64,000 nt of DNA from APNM01 sp040361335 (GTDB lineage: Bacteria; Pseudomonadota; Gammaproteobacteria; Nevskiales; Salinisphaeraceae): assembly GCF_040361335.1 (NCBI RefSeq), contig NZ_APNM01000013.1, positions 43,971-107,970 of the forward strand, given 5' to 3'. A program made the position numbers and the translations under genes. Under the pieces are notes generated by a model. The model was given only the letters and a program-made list of their open reading frames with translations, did no database searches and was not told the DNA's origin. Below, piece by piece: positions 39,283-49,800 of the stretch (its first letter is position 1; each line of letters opens with the position of its first letter).

Positions 39283-40296
39283 TCATCCCCGCGGCAGGAA
39301 GCCGGTGGCGGCGAAGGCCCGCTCCAGCGTGGGCGCGGCGCGCTCGGCGGCGGCCGCCGCGCCGTCGGCCAGGATCGCGTCCAGCCGCCCGGTGTCTTCC
39401 CGCAGCTCGCGGTAGCGGGCCTGGATCGGCTCCAGGAAGGCCACCACGGCGTCGGCGAGATCACCCTTGAGACGGCCGTAGCCGCCGTCGCCGTAACGCG
39501 CCTCCAGGTCGGCGATGTTTTCGCCCGTGACCGCGGAGAAGATCGACAGCAGGTTGGAGACGCCGGGCTTGTCCGCCGGATCGAAACGCACCTCCGAGCC
39601 GGAGTCGGTGACCGCCCGCTTGATCTTCTTGACCACCCGCTTGGGCTCGTCCAGCAGGGCCACGTAATTGCCCTCGGCGTCGTCGGACTTGGACATCTTG
39701 GCGGTCGGATCACCCAGGCTCATGATGCGCGCGCCCACCTCCGGGATGAACGGCTCGGGCACCTTGAACAGTTCGGTGTCGTAGCGCGCGTTCACGCGCT
39801 GGGCCAGGTTCCGGGCCAGCTCCAGGTGCTGTTTCTGGTCCTCGCCCACCGGCACCGCGTCGGTCTGGTAGAGCAGGATGTCGGCCGCCATCAGCACCGG
39901 GTATCCGAACAGGCCGGCGTTGATATTGTCCGCGTGCCGCCTGGCCTTGTCCTTGAACTGGGTCATGCGGTTGAGCTCGCCCATGGACGTGTGGCAGTTG
40001 AGCAGCCAGGCGAGCTGGGTGTGCGCGGGCACGTGCGACTGCACGAACAGTGTCGCGCGCTCGGGATCGAGGCCGCAGGCCAGGTACAGGCACAGGAATT
40101 CGCGGCAGCGTTCGCGCAGGACCTCGGGCTCCTGGCGCACGGTGATCGCGTGCAGGTCGACCAGGGTGAACAGACAATCGTGCGTGTCCTGCATGGCCAC
40201 CCAGTTCTTGAGGGCGCCGATGTAGTTGCCGATGGTCAGCCGCCCCGACGGCTGGATGCCGGACAGGACGACGGGCTTGCGCGCGGTCTCGTTCAC
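39283..40296 (-). CDS. trpS: Tryptophanyl-tRNA synthetase
   Basis: A 337-residue class Ic aminoacyl-tRNA synthetase. The ATP-binding HIGH-type motif is in SGIQPSGRLTIGNYIGA (15-31), and the KMSKS loop appears as AKMSKSDDAEG. Length matches E. coli TrpS (334). It stands upstream of scpA on the same strand with a 78-bp gap. Confidence 0.96.
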   Translation of the reverse strand: MNETARKPVVLSGIQPSGRLTIGNYIGALKNWVAMQDTHDCLFTLVDLHAITVRQEPEVLRERCREFLCLYLACGLDPERATLFVQSHVPAHTQLAWLLNCHTSMGELNRMTQFKDKARRHADNINAGLFGYPVLMAADILLYQTDAVPVGEDQKQHLELARNLAQRVNARYDTELFKVPEPFIPEVGARIMSLGDPTAKMSKSDDAEGNYVALLDEPKRVVKKIKRAVTDSGSEVRFDPADKPGVSNLLSIFSAVTGENIADLEARYGDGGYGRLKGDLADAVVAFLEPIQARYRELREDTGRLDAILADGAAAAAERAAPTLERAFAATGFLPRG

Positions 40297-40342
40297 GATG
40301 GACTCGGTTCTGCCTGCTGGGGATCAGGCGGCATTATACGGG

Positions 40343-40409
40343 TCCGTGATCGGTGATTGGTGATTGGTCGAAGAGACGGGAATACTCATCCGACCAATCA
40401 CAAACCAAT
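40343..40409. repeat. GTGATTSG-type inverted repeat 4
   Basis: The left arm (40343-40370) has units GTGATCGG, TGATTGGT and GATTGGTCG; the right arm (40391-40409) is the reverse complement (CGACCAATCACAAACCAAT). The right arm encodes the last residues (GL) and the TGA stop of yciO. Confidence 0.75.
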
Positions 40410-41018
40410 AGCATCGAGCGGCCCGCGGCCCTCGCGCAGCACCTTGGGCACGGCCCCGGTCAGGTCCAGCACCGTGGTGGGGTCGACGTGACAGGGGCCG
40501 CTGTCGACGATCACGTCCACTTCCTTGCCGATGCGTTCCTCCACGTCCATCGGGTCGGACAGGGGCAGGTCGTCGCCGGGCAGCAGCAGGGTCACCGACA
40601 TCACGGGCTCGTCCAGTGCCTCGGCGATCGCCTGCGCCGTGCGATGCGCGGGCACGCGGATGCCGATGGTCTTGCGCTTGGGATGCCAGAGCCAGCGCGG
40701 CACCTGGCGGGTGGCCGGCAGCACGAAGGTATAGGGTCCGGGCGTGGCCGCCTTGAGCAGCCGGAAATTGGCGTTCTCCACCTTGGCGTAGCTCGCGATC
40801 TCGGACAGGTCGCGGCAGATCAGGGTGAAGTAATGCTCGCGGCCGAAGCCGCGCAGCCGGTGGATGCGCTCGATCGCGGCCTTGTCGCCGATGGCGCAGC
40901 CCAGGGCATAGGACGAATCCGTGGGATAGGCGATCACGGCGCCCTCGCGCAGCCGTTCGGCCACGCGTGCCACGAGGCGGGGCTGGGGATTCTCCGGATG
41001 TATCTTCAGGTATTCCAT
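40398..41018 (-). CDS. yciO: YciO-type Sua5/YrdC-family protein
   Basis: A 206-residue protein of the threonylcarbamoyl-AMP synthase superfamily. The family core YPTDSSYALGC near 32 and the PYTFVLPATRQVPRWLWHP segment mark the YciO branch rather than TsaC. YciO proteins have uncertain or weak TC-AMP synthase activity. The start ATG 41018 precedes MEYLKIHPENPQPRLV. The C-terminus ends inside a repeat. Confidence 0.88.
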   Translation of the reverse strand: MEYLKIHPENPQPRLVARVAERLREGAVIAYPTDSSYALGCAIGDKAAIERIHRLRGFGREHYFTLICRDLSEIASYAKVENANFRLLKAATPGPYTFVLPATRQVPRWLWHPKRKTIGIRVPAHRTAQAIAEALDEPVMSVTLLLPGDDLPLSDPMDVEERIGKEVDVIVDSGPCHVDPTTVLDLTGAVPKVLREGRGPLDAIGL

Positions 41019-41110
41019 CGGCGTGCGCGCAATCGTGACGGCCGGGGCCGCGCGGAGGGGCATTGTCGCATTGCCGAGCGCGTGACGCCGACCCGGGCCA
41101 CGGAGGTACA

Positions 41111-41656
41111 ATGCCGCGCATGAAAGCGCTGATCGATTACCTGCCGCTGATCGCCTTCGGCGGCGCCTATTTCGTGTACGACATCTATGTCGCCACCGGC
41201 GTGCTGATGGCGGCGCTGGTGCTGCTGGTGGCTTTTCACCGCGTCGCCTACGGCGAGTGGCACCGCATGCACTTGGCCACCGCCGCCCTGGCATTGGTGT
41301 TCGGCGGCATGACCCTGGCCGTGCACGATCCGATGTTCATCAAGGTCAAACCGACCGTGCTCTACCTGCTGTTCGCCGCGGTGCTCGGCGGCAGCCACTT
41401 CATCGGCGAACGCCCCGTGATCCAGCGTGTGCTCGCCGCCCAGCTCGTGCTGCCGGACCGGGTCTGGCGCAACGTGAGTTGGCTGTGGGTGGGCTTTTTC
41501 GTGCTATGCGCGGCGCTCAACCTGATTATCGCCTTCAACTTCAGCGAGACCGCCTGGGTCAACTTCAAGCTGTTCGGCACGCTGGCCCTGACGCTGCTGT
41601 TCGTGATCGGCCAGGGTCTGTACCTGTCGCCGTATCTCAAGGAGCAGGAGGAATGA
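41111..41656 (+). CDS. yciB: Inner membrane septation-associated protein YciB (IspZ)
   Basis: A 181-residue protein with five to six membrane helices. FGGMTLAVHDPMFIKVKPTVLYLLFA and WVNFKLFGTLALTLLFVIGQ are family signatures. It is linked to cell division and envelope synthesis. ATG 41111 has GGAGG five bases upstream; ATG 41120 is less favourable. The gene ends in a coupled overlap with yciI. Confidence 0.93.
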   Translation: MPRMKALIDYLPLIAFGGAYFVYDIYVATGVLMAALVLLVAFHRVAYGEWHRMHLATAALALVFGGMTLAVHDPMFIKVKPTVLYLLFAAVLGGSHFIGERPVIQRVLAAQLVLPDRVWRNVSWLWVGFFVLCAALNLIIAFNFSETAWVNFKLFGTLALTLLFVIGQGLYLSPYLKEQEE

Positions 41657-41955
41657 TGCTGTACGCGATCATCGGCTTCGACGTCGCGAATTCCGGCCCG
41701 CTCCGGTCCGCCGCGCGTCAGGCCCATCTCGCCCGACTGGATGCGCTGCGCGATGCCGGACGCCTGGTGCTGGCGGGCCCGTACCCGGCGGTGGATGCCG
41801 AGGATCCGGGCGAGGCCGGCTTCGAGGGCAGCCTGGTGGTGGCGGCGTTCGAGGATCTGACCGCGGCGCGGGCCTGGGCGGACGCCGACCCCTATGTCGA
41901 GGCGGGCGTCTATCGCGAGGTCGTGGTCAAGCCGTTCAAGAAGGTGTTGCCATGA
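41656..41955 (+). CDS. yciI: YciI family protein
   Basis: A 99-residue alpha-beta barrel protein of the YciI/YCII family with the conserved His in RQAHLARLDALRDAGRL and Asp in FEDLTAARAWADADPY. Its function is not established. AGGAGG favours ATG 41656; ATG 41653 is only one base from the Shine-Dalgarno sequence. It overlaps bolA by 4 nt in a yciB-yciI-bolA operon. Confidence 0.9.
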   Translation: MLYAIIGFDVANSGPLRSAARQAHLARLDALRDAGRLVLAGPYPAVDAEDPGEAGFEGSLVVAAFEDLTAARAWADADPYVEAGVYREVVVKPFKKVLP

Positions 41956-42221
41956 CGGCGCAGCGTGTGGAACGCATCCGCGAGAGATTGCGCGAGGGTC
42001 TCGACACGGACGAGATCACGGTCGCCGACGAGAGCCACAAGCACATCGGGCATCCGGGCGCGCGCAGCGGCCTGGGCCATTTCGCCGTGCGGGTGCGCAG
42101 CCCGGCCTTCGCCGGCAAGTCGATGATCGAACGCCACCGCCTGGTCTACGAGGCGCTGGGCAACATGATGCAGACCGATATCCACGCGGTCTCCATCCGG
42201 GCCCTGGCGCCCGAGGAGTAG
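41952..42221 (+). CDS. bolA: BolA family transcriptional regulator / Fe-S protein
   Basis: An 89-residue BolA-domain protein. HIGHPGARSGLGHFAVRVRS carries the conserved His region, and VYEALGNMMQTDIHAVSIRA is the C-terminal signature. It partners monothiol glutaredoxins in iron-sulfur handling. It is translationally coupled to yciI. Confidence 0.92.
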   Translation: MTAQRVERIRERLREGLDTDEITVADESHKHIGHPGARSGLGHFAVRVRSPAFAGKSMIERHRLVYEALGNMMQTDIHAVSIRALAPEE

Positions 42222-42243
42222 GCGCCGGCATCCCCGGCCGCGG

Positions 42244-42609
42244 CTAGGCGAGGGTCCGGCGCAGCCAGTCGTCCAGCCAGTCGCGCGTCACGTCGTCCAG
42301 ACGCCGGACTTCGCGCTCTCCCGCCGGCCCCGCCAGCAACAACAGCGGCCGGAAACCGTCGAACGCGGCCTCCACGGCGCCGGTCTCGGTCTCGACCGTG
42401 CACAGCCGGCACAGGGCCTCGCCGCCGTCGGCCTCGCGATAACGACCGCCGGCATCGCGCGCGGCGGCCTCCATGGCCGGACGCACGGTCTCTTCCAGCC
42501 GGGCCTCGGCCTGGGCGGCGATACGCTCGTGCCGCTCGCGCAGACGTTCGGCATCGTCGGCCTTGGACTGGACTTCGCCGGTCGTGACCTGCAGCCAGGT
42601 TCGCGCCAT
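42244..42609 (-). CDS. Hypothetical protein, helical, 121 residues
   Basis: I do not recognise this protein. The first 60 residues are charged helix (Arg/Glu/Ala rich), followed by a beta-rich centre with two cysteines (CRLC) and a C-terminal amphipathic helix ending in DDVTRDWLDDWLRRTLA. There is no signal peptide or membrane segment. GAGGAGG six bases upstream supports ATG 42609. It lies 11 bp downstream of nothing on its strand except the sugar dehydrogenase gene, with which the order suggests co-transcription. Confidence 0.7.
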   Translation of the reverse strand: MARTWLQVTTGEVQSKADDAERLRERHERIAAQAEARLEETVRPAMEAAARDAGGRYREADGGEALCRLCTVETETGAVEAAFDGFRPLLLLAGPAGEREVRRLDDVTRDWLDDWLRRTLA

Positions 42610-42620
42610 TCGTTGCCTCC

Positions 42621-43751
42621 TCAGTTTTCCGGTGCCAGCCGCAACAGCGGGGCCTTGCCGGCGTCGACGAGTAAATAAAGATAGCCGTCCGGCCCCTGGC
42701 GCACGTCGCGGATGCGCATGCCCGCGTCGTCCAGGAGGCGCTGCTCGGATACCACCTTCCGGCCGTCCAGCGTCAGCCGCGCCAGATGGGTCATGCGCAG
42801 CGCGCCGACGAAAAGATCGCCTCGCCACGCCGGGAAGACATCGCCGGTATAGAACGTCATGCCCGACGGCGCGATCGACGGTGTCCAGTGGTGGATCGGC
42901 GAGACATAGCCCGCCACGGGCGGTTCGGGCGCGAAGCGCTCGCCGGAGTAGGCGCGGCCGTACGTGGTCTCCGGCCAGCCGTAATTGGCGCCGGCCTCCA
43001 GGACATTGATCTCGTCGCCCCCCAGCGGTCCGTGCTCATGCAACCAGATACGGCCGGTCCCGGGATGCACGGCGATGCCTTGCGCGTTGCGGTGGCCGTA
43101 ACTGTAGATGGCGTCGTGGGCGCCGGGATCGTCGACGAAGGGATTGTCGGCGGGAATCGAGCCGTCCGGATTGAGGCGCAGCACCTTGCCGTGCAGCTTG
43201 CCCAGGTCCTGAGCGTTGTCCTTTTGCCCGCGGTCGCCGGTGGTGACGAACAGATAACCCTCGTGGAACAGCAGGCGGGAACCGAAATGGCGGCCGCCCT
43301 CGACGAAGGGCGCCGCCGTGATCAGGACCTCGAGATCCTCAAGCGTGTGATCCACCAGCCGGCCGCGGGCGACGCGGGTGGCATAGCCGCCCTCCCCGGC
43401 CACGGCATAGCTCAGGTAGACCCAACCATTGTCGGCGAACGCCGGATGCAGGGCCACGTCCAGGAGGCCGCCCTGATTGATCGCGGCCACCTCGGGCACG
43501 CCGTAGACGCCGCAGATTCGATCGCCGTCCGCGTGGACCCGGCTGAGACGGCCGCGACGCTCGGTCACCAGGTAATCGCCACCGGGCAGGAAGGCCAACC
43601 CCCAGGGATTGGCGAAACCGTCGGCCACGGTCTCCAGCCGGAACCCCGGCGACTGCGCCACGGCCGCCTGCATGCCCGCCAGGAGCAGGCATGCCATCAG
43701 CGCTACCGCTGTGGCGGAACGGCATCCATGGGCGCGCCGGGATGGCATCAT
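42621..43751 (-). CDS. Exported PQQ-dependent aldose sugar dehydrogenase (YliI/Asd family)
   Basis: A 376-residue periplasmic beta-propeller. A signal peptide (about 1-32, ending AAVAQ) precedes FRLETVADGFANPWGLAFLP, the family start. GDRGQKDNAQDLGKLHGKVLRLN and GHRNAQGIAVHP carry PQQ- and calcium-site residues, and HEHGPLGGDEINVL is diagnostic. It is predicted to oxidise aldoses with PQQ. ATG 43751 follows GGAGA; ATG 43748 is equivalent. Confidence 0.88.
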   Translation of the reverse strand: MMPSRRAHGCRSATAVALMACLLLAGMQAAVAQSPGFRLETVADGFANPWGLAFLPGGDYLVTERRGRLSRVHADGDRICGVYGVPEVAAINQGGLLDVALHPAFADNGWVYLSYAVAGEGGYATRVARGRLVDHTLEDLEVLITAAPFVEGGRHFGSRLLFHEGYLFVTTGDRGQKDNAQDLGKLHGKVLRLNPDGSIPADNPFVDDPGAHDAIYSYGHRNAQGIAVHPGTGRIWLHEHGPLGGDEINVLEAGANYGWPETTYGRAYSGERFAPEPPVAGYVSPIHHWTPSIAPSGMTFYTGDVFPAWRGDLFVGALRMTHLARLTLDGRKVVSEQRLLDDAGMRIRDVRQGPDGYLYLLVDAGKAPLLRLAPEN

Positions 43752-43785
43752 CGGGGTCTCCGGGATCGGGTGCGAGGGCAACAGA

Positions 43786-45885
43786 CTAATCGCCGGCCAG
43801 CAGGGCCTCAAGCTCGGCCTGGTCGATCACCGGTACTTTCAGCCGTTCGGCCTTGTCCCGCTTGGAGCCGGGGCTCTCGCCGGCCACCACGTAATCGGTC
43901 TTGCGCGAGACGCTGGACGTGACCCGGCCGCCGGCGGCCTCGATACGGGTCTTGGCCTCGTCGCGACTCCAGTCCGGCAGCGTGCCCGTGAGCACGAAGG
44001 TCTTGCCGGAGAGCGGCTGGGGATGGTCGCCGTCGCCGCCGGGACTGTCCCACGCGACGCCGATCTCCCGCAGCGATCGAATGACCTCGAGGTTGTGCGA
44101 TTCGGTGAGGAAATCCGCGATCTGGCCGGCCACGCGCGGGCCGACGTTCGGCACGCGGCGCAGCTCGAGGCCGGCGAGCCGCTTGTCGATCGCCGCCGGC
44201 TTGTCCTCCTCCGCCCGCGCCGCGGCCCGCTCCCGCGCGTACTCGCGCGCGGCCTCCGCCAACGGCTCGAGGCCGCGGAAGTGCAGCGCCAGGTCCCGCG
44301 CCATGGTGTCGCCGACCTCCCGGATGCCCAGGGCGAACAGGAAACGGTCGAGGGTCGTGCGCTTGCTGCGCTCGATCGAATCGAGCAGGTTCGCGACCGA
44401 TTTCTCCCCGAACCCCTCGCGCTCGACCAGTGCTTCTCGGTGATCCGCCAGGCGGAAGATGTCGACCGGTGACGTCAGCAGACCCTCGTCCACGAACTGC
44501 TCGATCTGGCGCTGCCCCAGACCTTCGATATCCAGCGCCCGCCGCGAGACGAAATGCTTGAGGGCTTCCTTGCGCTGCGCGGCGCAGACCAGGCCGCCCG
44601 AGCACCGGGCCACCGCCTCGCCCTCGGGGCGTTCGACCTCCGAGCCGCATACCGGGCAGGTCACCGGCAACTCGATCCGGCGCGCGTTGCGCGGCCGCTT
44701 CTCGGGCAGCGCGCGCACGATCTCGGGGATGACGTCCCCGGCACGGCGCACCACCACGGTATCGCCGATGCGCACGTCCTTGCGCTCGATCTCGTCCATG
44801 TTGTGCAGGGTGGCGTTGGACACGGTCACGCCGCCGACGAACACCGGCTCCAGCCGCGCGACCGGGGTCAGCGCTCCCGTGCGGCCGACCTGGAACTCGA
44901 CCTCGCGCAACGTCGTGGTCGCCTCCTCGGCCGGGAACTTGTGGGCGATCGCCCAGCGCGGGGCCCGGGCCACGAAACCCAGTTCTTCGCGCTGGGTCTC
45001 GTCGTCCACCTTGTAGACGCAGCCGTCGATCTCGTAACCCAGGGCATCGCGCCGTTCCAGCATGTCCCGGTAATAATCCCGGCAACCGGCCAGCCCCTCG
45101 ACGCGGCGCATGTGCTCGTTGACCGGCAGGCCCCATGCGCGCAGCCGATCCATCACCGCGAGGTGTGAGCGCGGCAGGTCGATCCCCTCGGCGATACCGA
45201 CCCCGTAGACGTACAGGAACAGCGGCCGCCGGGCGGTGACGCGGGAGTCGAGCTGGCGCAGGCTGCCGGCGGCGGCGTTGCGCGGATTGACGAAGGTCTT
45301 CTCGCCGGCCGCCTCCAGGTCCCGGTTGAGGGCGGCGAAATCCGCGAGCGGGATCAGCACCTCGCCGCGGACCTCGATCAGGGCGGGCGGGTCGTCGGCG
45401 CGCAGGCGCAGCGGCAGGTTGCGGATGGTCCGGACGTTGGCGGTGATGGCCTCGCCGTTGACGCCGTCGCCGCGGGTGGCGCCGCGTTCCAGCACCCCGT
45501 CGCGGAAGGTGAGGTTGACGGCGACGCCGTCCAGCTTGGGCTCGGCGGCATAGGTCACCGCGTCCGTGCCGAGCCCCTCGCGTACCCGCCGGTCGAATTC
45601 CGCCAACTCGTCGTCGTCGAAACAGTTCTCCAACGACAGCATGGGCACCCGGTGGGCGACGCTCTCGAACGCATCCGCCGGCGGCGCCCCCACCTTGCGG
45701 GTCGGCGAGTCGTCGGTGGCCAGTTCGGGCCGCTCGGCCTCCAGGTCCTGGAGCTCGCGGAAGAGGCGGTCGTACTCGGCATCCGATATCACCGGCTCGT
45801 CGAGCACGTAGTAGCGGTAGTTATGCTCCTGCAGGGCCTCGCGCAATTCCGCCGCGCGCGCGGCCGGGTTCTTGCCCGCGCTCAT
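43786..45885 (-). CDS. ligA: NAD-dependent DNA ligase
   Basis: A 699-residue replicative ligase. The adenylated Lys117 is in AEPKLDGVA. The N-terminal Ia domain (HNYRYYVLDEPVISDAEYDRL), OB fold, C4 zinc site (CPVCGSEVERPEGEAVARCS and following Cys), tandem HhH and C-terminal BRCT (about 620-699) are all in order. It is downstream of zipA (7-bp gap), the smc-zipA-ligA cluster. Confidence 0.97.
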   Translation of the reverse strand: MSAGKNPAARAAELREALQEHNYRYYVLDEPVISDAEYDRLFRELQDLEAERPELATDDSPTRKVGAPPADAFESVAHRVPMLSLENCFDDDELAEFDRRVREGLGTDAVTYAAEPKLDGVAVNLTFRDGVLERGATRGDGVNGEAITANVRTIRNLPLRLRADDPPALIEVRGEVLIPLADFAALNRDLEAAGEKTFVNPRNAAAGSLRQLDSRVTARRPLFLYVYGVGIAEGIDLPRSHLAVMDRLRAWGLPVNEHMRRVEGLAGCRDYYRDMLERRDALGYEIDGCVYKVDDETQREELGFVARAPRWAIAHKFPAEEATTTLREVEFQVGRTGALTPVARLEPVFVGGVTVSNATLHNMDEIERKDVRIGDTVVVRRAGDVIPEIVRALPEKRPRNARRIELPVTCPVCGSEVERPEGEAVARCSGGLVCAAQRKEALKHFVSRRALDIEGLGQRQIEQFVDEGLLTSPVDIFRLADHREALVEREGFGEKSVANLLDSIERSKRTTLDRFLFALGIREVGDTMARDLALHFRGLEPLAEAAREYARERAAARAEEDKPAAIDKRLAGLELRRVPNVGPRVAGQIADFLTESHNLEVIRSLREIGVAWDSPGGDGDHPQPLSGKTFVLTGTLPDWSRDEAKTRIEAAGGRVTSSVSRKTDYVVAGESPGSKRDKAERLKVPVIDQAELEALLAGD

Positions 45886-45892
45886 CCGGGCG

Positions 45893-46723
45893 TCAGCGTC
45901 CGGCCCGGACCCGCTGCCGCCGGTCCAGTTCCGCGACCTGATCGAGCATGTACTGCGCGGTCTGGTTGGTCAGCAGGCTGCGCTTGTCGTCCAGCACCTC
46001 GCCGCCGAGATCCTCGGCCAGCGCGCGGGCGGTATCCAGCATGTCGCGCATGGCGCGGGTGCCCTCGATCGGCCCCGGCAGCACCAGGAAAATCGCCAGG
46101 CCGGGCGTGCGCAGGTGATCCTGCTCCACCGGGTCCAGGAAACCGGGCTTGAGCATGTTGGCCACCGAATAGACCGACTCGGGCACGCCGTTGACCTCGG
46201 TGATGCGGTGATAGATGTCGTGGAGCCCGAACTTCAGCTTCTGGTCCTGCAAGGCCCTGTGGATGTCGGGACCGTCCAGGAAGCTGCCGTCGCGGCTGGC
46301 CACATGCAGCACGAACAGGCTTTCCTCGCCGGCGGGCGGGCGCTGCGGTCGGACCTCTTCGACCCCGGAATCGGCCTTCTGGTCGTCACTGCCCCCGGGT
46401 TCGGTATGGAAGGCCTGCCAGAAGGAATCGTCGTCGCCGGCGGTCCGGGCCCGCCCGGCGCGGCGGTCCTGGTCCGGCGCCGGCTTTGCCGCGCCGTCGT
46501 CGGATCCCGCCCCCGCGGACGACGATGCGCCACCGCTGACGGTACGCACGCCCACGATGTAGGAATCGCCGCCGAGGGACTCGCCGCGATCGTCCCGGCC
46601 GCCGCCGGATTCCTCGTCCAGGCCCTGCCAGGGATCGTCCCCGCCCTGCCGGCGCAGATACCAATAGGCGGCGGCCACCGCGGCGATCACCAGTATCAAC
46701 AACAGCCACTGTATGCCTGACAT
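45893..46723 (-). CDS. zipA: Cell division protein ZipA
   Basis: A 276-residue protein with an N-terminal membrane anchor (IQWLLLILVIAAVAAAYWYL, residues 4-23), a long Asp/Gly/Ser-rich disordered linker (about 30-130) and a C-terminal FtsZ-binding domain (about 135-265; FVLHVASRDGSFLDGPDIH). It tethers FtsZ to the membrane. ATG 46723 was chosen because the hydrophobic anchor starts directly after it. A GTGATT repeat lies in its leader region. Confidence 0.93.
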   Translation of the reverse strand: MSGIQWLLLILVIAAVAAAYWYLRRQGGDDPWQGLDEESGGGRDDRGESLGGDSYIVGVRTVSGGASSSAGAGSDDGAAKPAPDQDRRAGRARTAGDDDSFWQAFHTEPGGSDDQKADSGVEEVRPQRPPAGEESLFVLHVASRDGSFLDGPDIHRALQDQKLKFGLHDIYHRITEVNGVPESVYSVANMLKPGFLDPVEQDHLRTPGLAIFLVLPGPIEGTRAMRDMLDTARALAEDLGGEVLDDKRSLLTNQTAQYMLDQVAELDRRQRVRAGR

Positions 46724-46745
46724 ATACGCTTCGCTCTGTGTGCGT

Positions 46746-46775
46746 CGTGATCCGTGATTGGTGATTCGTGATCGG
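46746..46775. repeat. GTGATTSG-type repeat 5
   Basis: One arm with units GTGATCCG, TGATTGGT and GATTCGTGATCGG. A weak opposite arm (ACGATCACCCGG) follows at 46784-46796. It occupies the zipA-smc spacer. Confidence 0.65.
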
Positions 46776-46821
46776 CCCTCGGGCACGATCACCCGGCAAC
46801 GGGCCACCAACCGCGGTCGTA

Positions 46822-49800
46822 CTAGCCTGCCATCTCCAGGGCCTGCTCGATATCCACGCTGACCAGCCGGGACACGCCCGGTTCCTGCATGGTAACGCCG
46901 TGCAACTGCTGCACCAGCTCCATGGTCAGCTTGTTGTGCGTGATCACGATGAACTGGACGTGCTCCGACATCTGCCGCACGAGGTCGCAGAAGCGAGCCA
47001 CGTTGGCGTCGTCCAGCGGCGCGTCGATCTCGTCGAGCATGCAGAACGGCGCCGGGTTCAGTTCGAACAGCGCGAACAGCAGCGCCACCGCGGTCATCGC
47101 CTTCTCGCCGCCGGACAGCATCTGGATGGAGGCATTGCGCTTGCCGGGCGGGCGCGCCATCACCCGGACACCGGTCGCCAGCAGATCGTCCTCGGTGAGT
47201 TCCAGCCGCGCCTCGCCGCCGCCGAAGAGCACCGGGAACAGCGCCCCGAAACGCTCGTTGATGCGCTCGTAGGTATGGCGGAAACGGCTGCGGGTCTCGC
47301 GGTCGATCTTGGCGATGGCCTGCTCCAGCGTCGCCAGGGCCTCCGAGAGGTCGGTGTGCTGTTCCTGCAGGTAGGTCTCGCGCTCCTGCTCGCTCTCGAA
47401 CTCCTCGATCGCGGCCAGGTTGATCGCGCCCAGGCGCTGGATACGCCGTTCCAGGGCATCGATGCGGCCCTCCCAGTCCTCGGGTGTGGCGTCATCGGGC
47501 AGTTCCGCCACCAGGGCCGCCGGGGCGTGGCCGGTCTCGGCGAGCTGCTCCTCGATACCCTGGCGGCGCACGGCCGCGGTCTCGTAGGCGACACGGCTCT
47601 GCTCCGCGGCCTCGCGGGCCTCCTCCACCGCGGCTTCCGCGGCGCGGGCCTGACGGGTGACCTCCTCGACCCGCGTCTCGGCGGCCGCGAGGCGCTCGCG
47701 GGCGGTATCCAGGGCCCGGCGGGCTTCGTCCCGCCGGGTCTCGGCGGCCTCCTTGCCCCGGTCGCCGGCCTCCGTCTCGCGTTCCTCCGCGAGTTCGCGG
47801 CCGAGCGTGTCGCGACGCTCGGCCGTGCGCCGCCGGCGCTCGGTCAATTCCTGGCGCCGGCGCTCGGCGGCCTCCAGCTCGCTGCGCCGGCCCGCCAGAG
47901 ACAGCTCCAGCGACTGCCGCCGCTCGCCGGCGCGTTCGCGGGCCGCGCGGGCATTGTCGCGCTCCTCGCGCAACCGCTGCAGCCGTTCCTGCATCGCCTG
48001 ACGACGCTGGACGAACTCGCGGGCGGCGTCCGCCACCGTATCCAGGCGGCGACGCGCCTCCGCGATCGCCGCCTCGCGCTCGTCGCGGCGCTGCCGCAAA
48101 TCCTCGATCTCGGCGTCCAGCTCACGGCCACGGCGCTGGACCTGCTCGGCGCGCACGCTCAGACCCTGGCGTTCCGCCAGGCGCTCGCCGTGCCGCCGCC
48201 GCAGGTCGTCCAGGCGCGAGCCATGATCGCCGCGCGCGCTCTCCGCCTCGTCCAGGCGCCGGCGGATATCGGCCAGGGTCTCGGCGCCCTCGCGCTCGGC
48301 CGTCTCCAGACGGGCCACCTCGCGGCGCGCCTCGTCGATCCCCTGCTCGCGCCGCAGCACACCCTGCTCGGCATCCTCGGTACGCGGGGTACGGACCCAG
48401 CCCGGACCGAAACAGACGCCGTCGCGGGTCACCAGCATCTGGCCCTCGTCCAGGGCGGACAATGCCGCGTGCGCCGCGGACGTGTCCTCGACCAGGAAGA
48501 TGCGACGGGCGACCCGGCGCAGCGCCGGCGGCGCGTCCAGCACCGCCGCCAGACTGGTACTGCCGCCCGGTCCCGGCGGCGGCTCGCGGCCGTCGTCGTC
48601 CCCGTCCGCGGCGAGCAGGGTCAGGCTCTGTTCCGGCCATTGCGACAGCCGGGCCACGCGATCCGCGAGGCCCGGCACGGCCAGGGCCCGCAGGAAACCG
48701 CCGAGCGCCGTCTCGGCGGCGGTCTCCCAGCCCTCGGCCACGCGCACCGAGTGGGCGACGCCGGCGGCGTCGGTCCAATCCTGTTCGGCGAGCCAACCCT
48801 GTACGCTGTCGTCGTCCTCGCGCAGGGCCGCCTGCTGCAGGGCTTCGAGAGAACTCAACCGCCCCCGGGCGTTGGCCAGCGCCTGCCGGACCTCGTGCAG
48901 CGTCGCATCCTGCCGGGCGCGTTCGTCGCGTAGCCGCTGCGCCTCGGCGGCGACCGCCTCGTGGTCGGACTGCAGGCCGGCCAGCTCGGCGTTCAGCCGG
49001 GACAGGGCGTCCTCGGTCTCGGCCAGGGCCCGTTGCGGCGCGTCCGCATCCAGGCGCTGACGCTCGCCGAGCCGCTTGTCCAGCCGCTCGCCGATATCGG
49101 CCAGCTCGGCCTCGAGGTGTTCCAGGCTGGCGCGCTCGGCCTGCGCCCGCTGCACCGGGTTGTCGTCCTCGTTGAGGGATTCCCACTCGCGCTCGCCCTC
49201 GCGCGCCGCGGACTCCGCCTGCGCCAGGCGTTCTCCCGCGCTCTCGGCCTCGCGCTCGGCCTCGGCCAGCTCCCGGGTCCGGGTCTCGATGGCCTCGCGA
49301 AGTTCTTCCGCCGACCGCGCCTCGGCCCGGTCACGCTCGTCCAGTTCCGCGAGCTGACGCTCCAGGTCGGCATGCTCGGTCTCCCGCACCTGTCGCAATT
49401 CGCGGGCGTGCGCCAGGGCCTGCTCGACCCGGGCGACCTCGGCCTCGGCGGCGTAGAAATCGGCCTGCAGCCGCTGGCATTCCTCGCCGGCGGTCTGCTG
49501 CTCGCCGCGCCGGCGCTCGGCCTCGCCCCCGATCTCGCGGACCCGGCCGCGGGCCGTCTCCAGATCGTGCTTGCGGGCCTCCAAGGTCTCGCGGTGCTTT
49601 TCGGCCTCGGCATGCAGACCGCGCCAGCGCAGGGCCAGCAGCTCGGCGCGCAGGCGACGCTCCTCGGCCTTGTACTGCTTGTACTTCTCGGCGTTGGCGG
49701 CCTGGCGCTTGAGTTGCGCCAGCCGCTGCGCGACCTCGGCGATGAGATCGCTGACCCGATCCAGGTTCTCGCGCGTGTGTCGGATGCGGTTCTCGGTCTC

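Noticed and set aside
41006..41398. Minus-strand ORF across the yciO-yciB divergent region
   Set aside because: It is antisense to the N-terminal half of yciB, His/Gln-rich in a shadow-frame manner, and without start signals.
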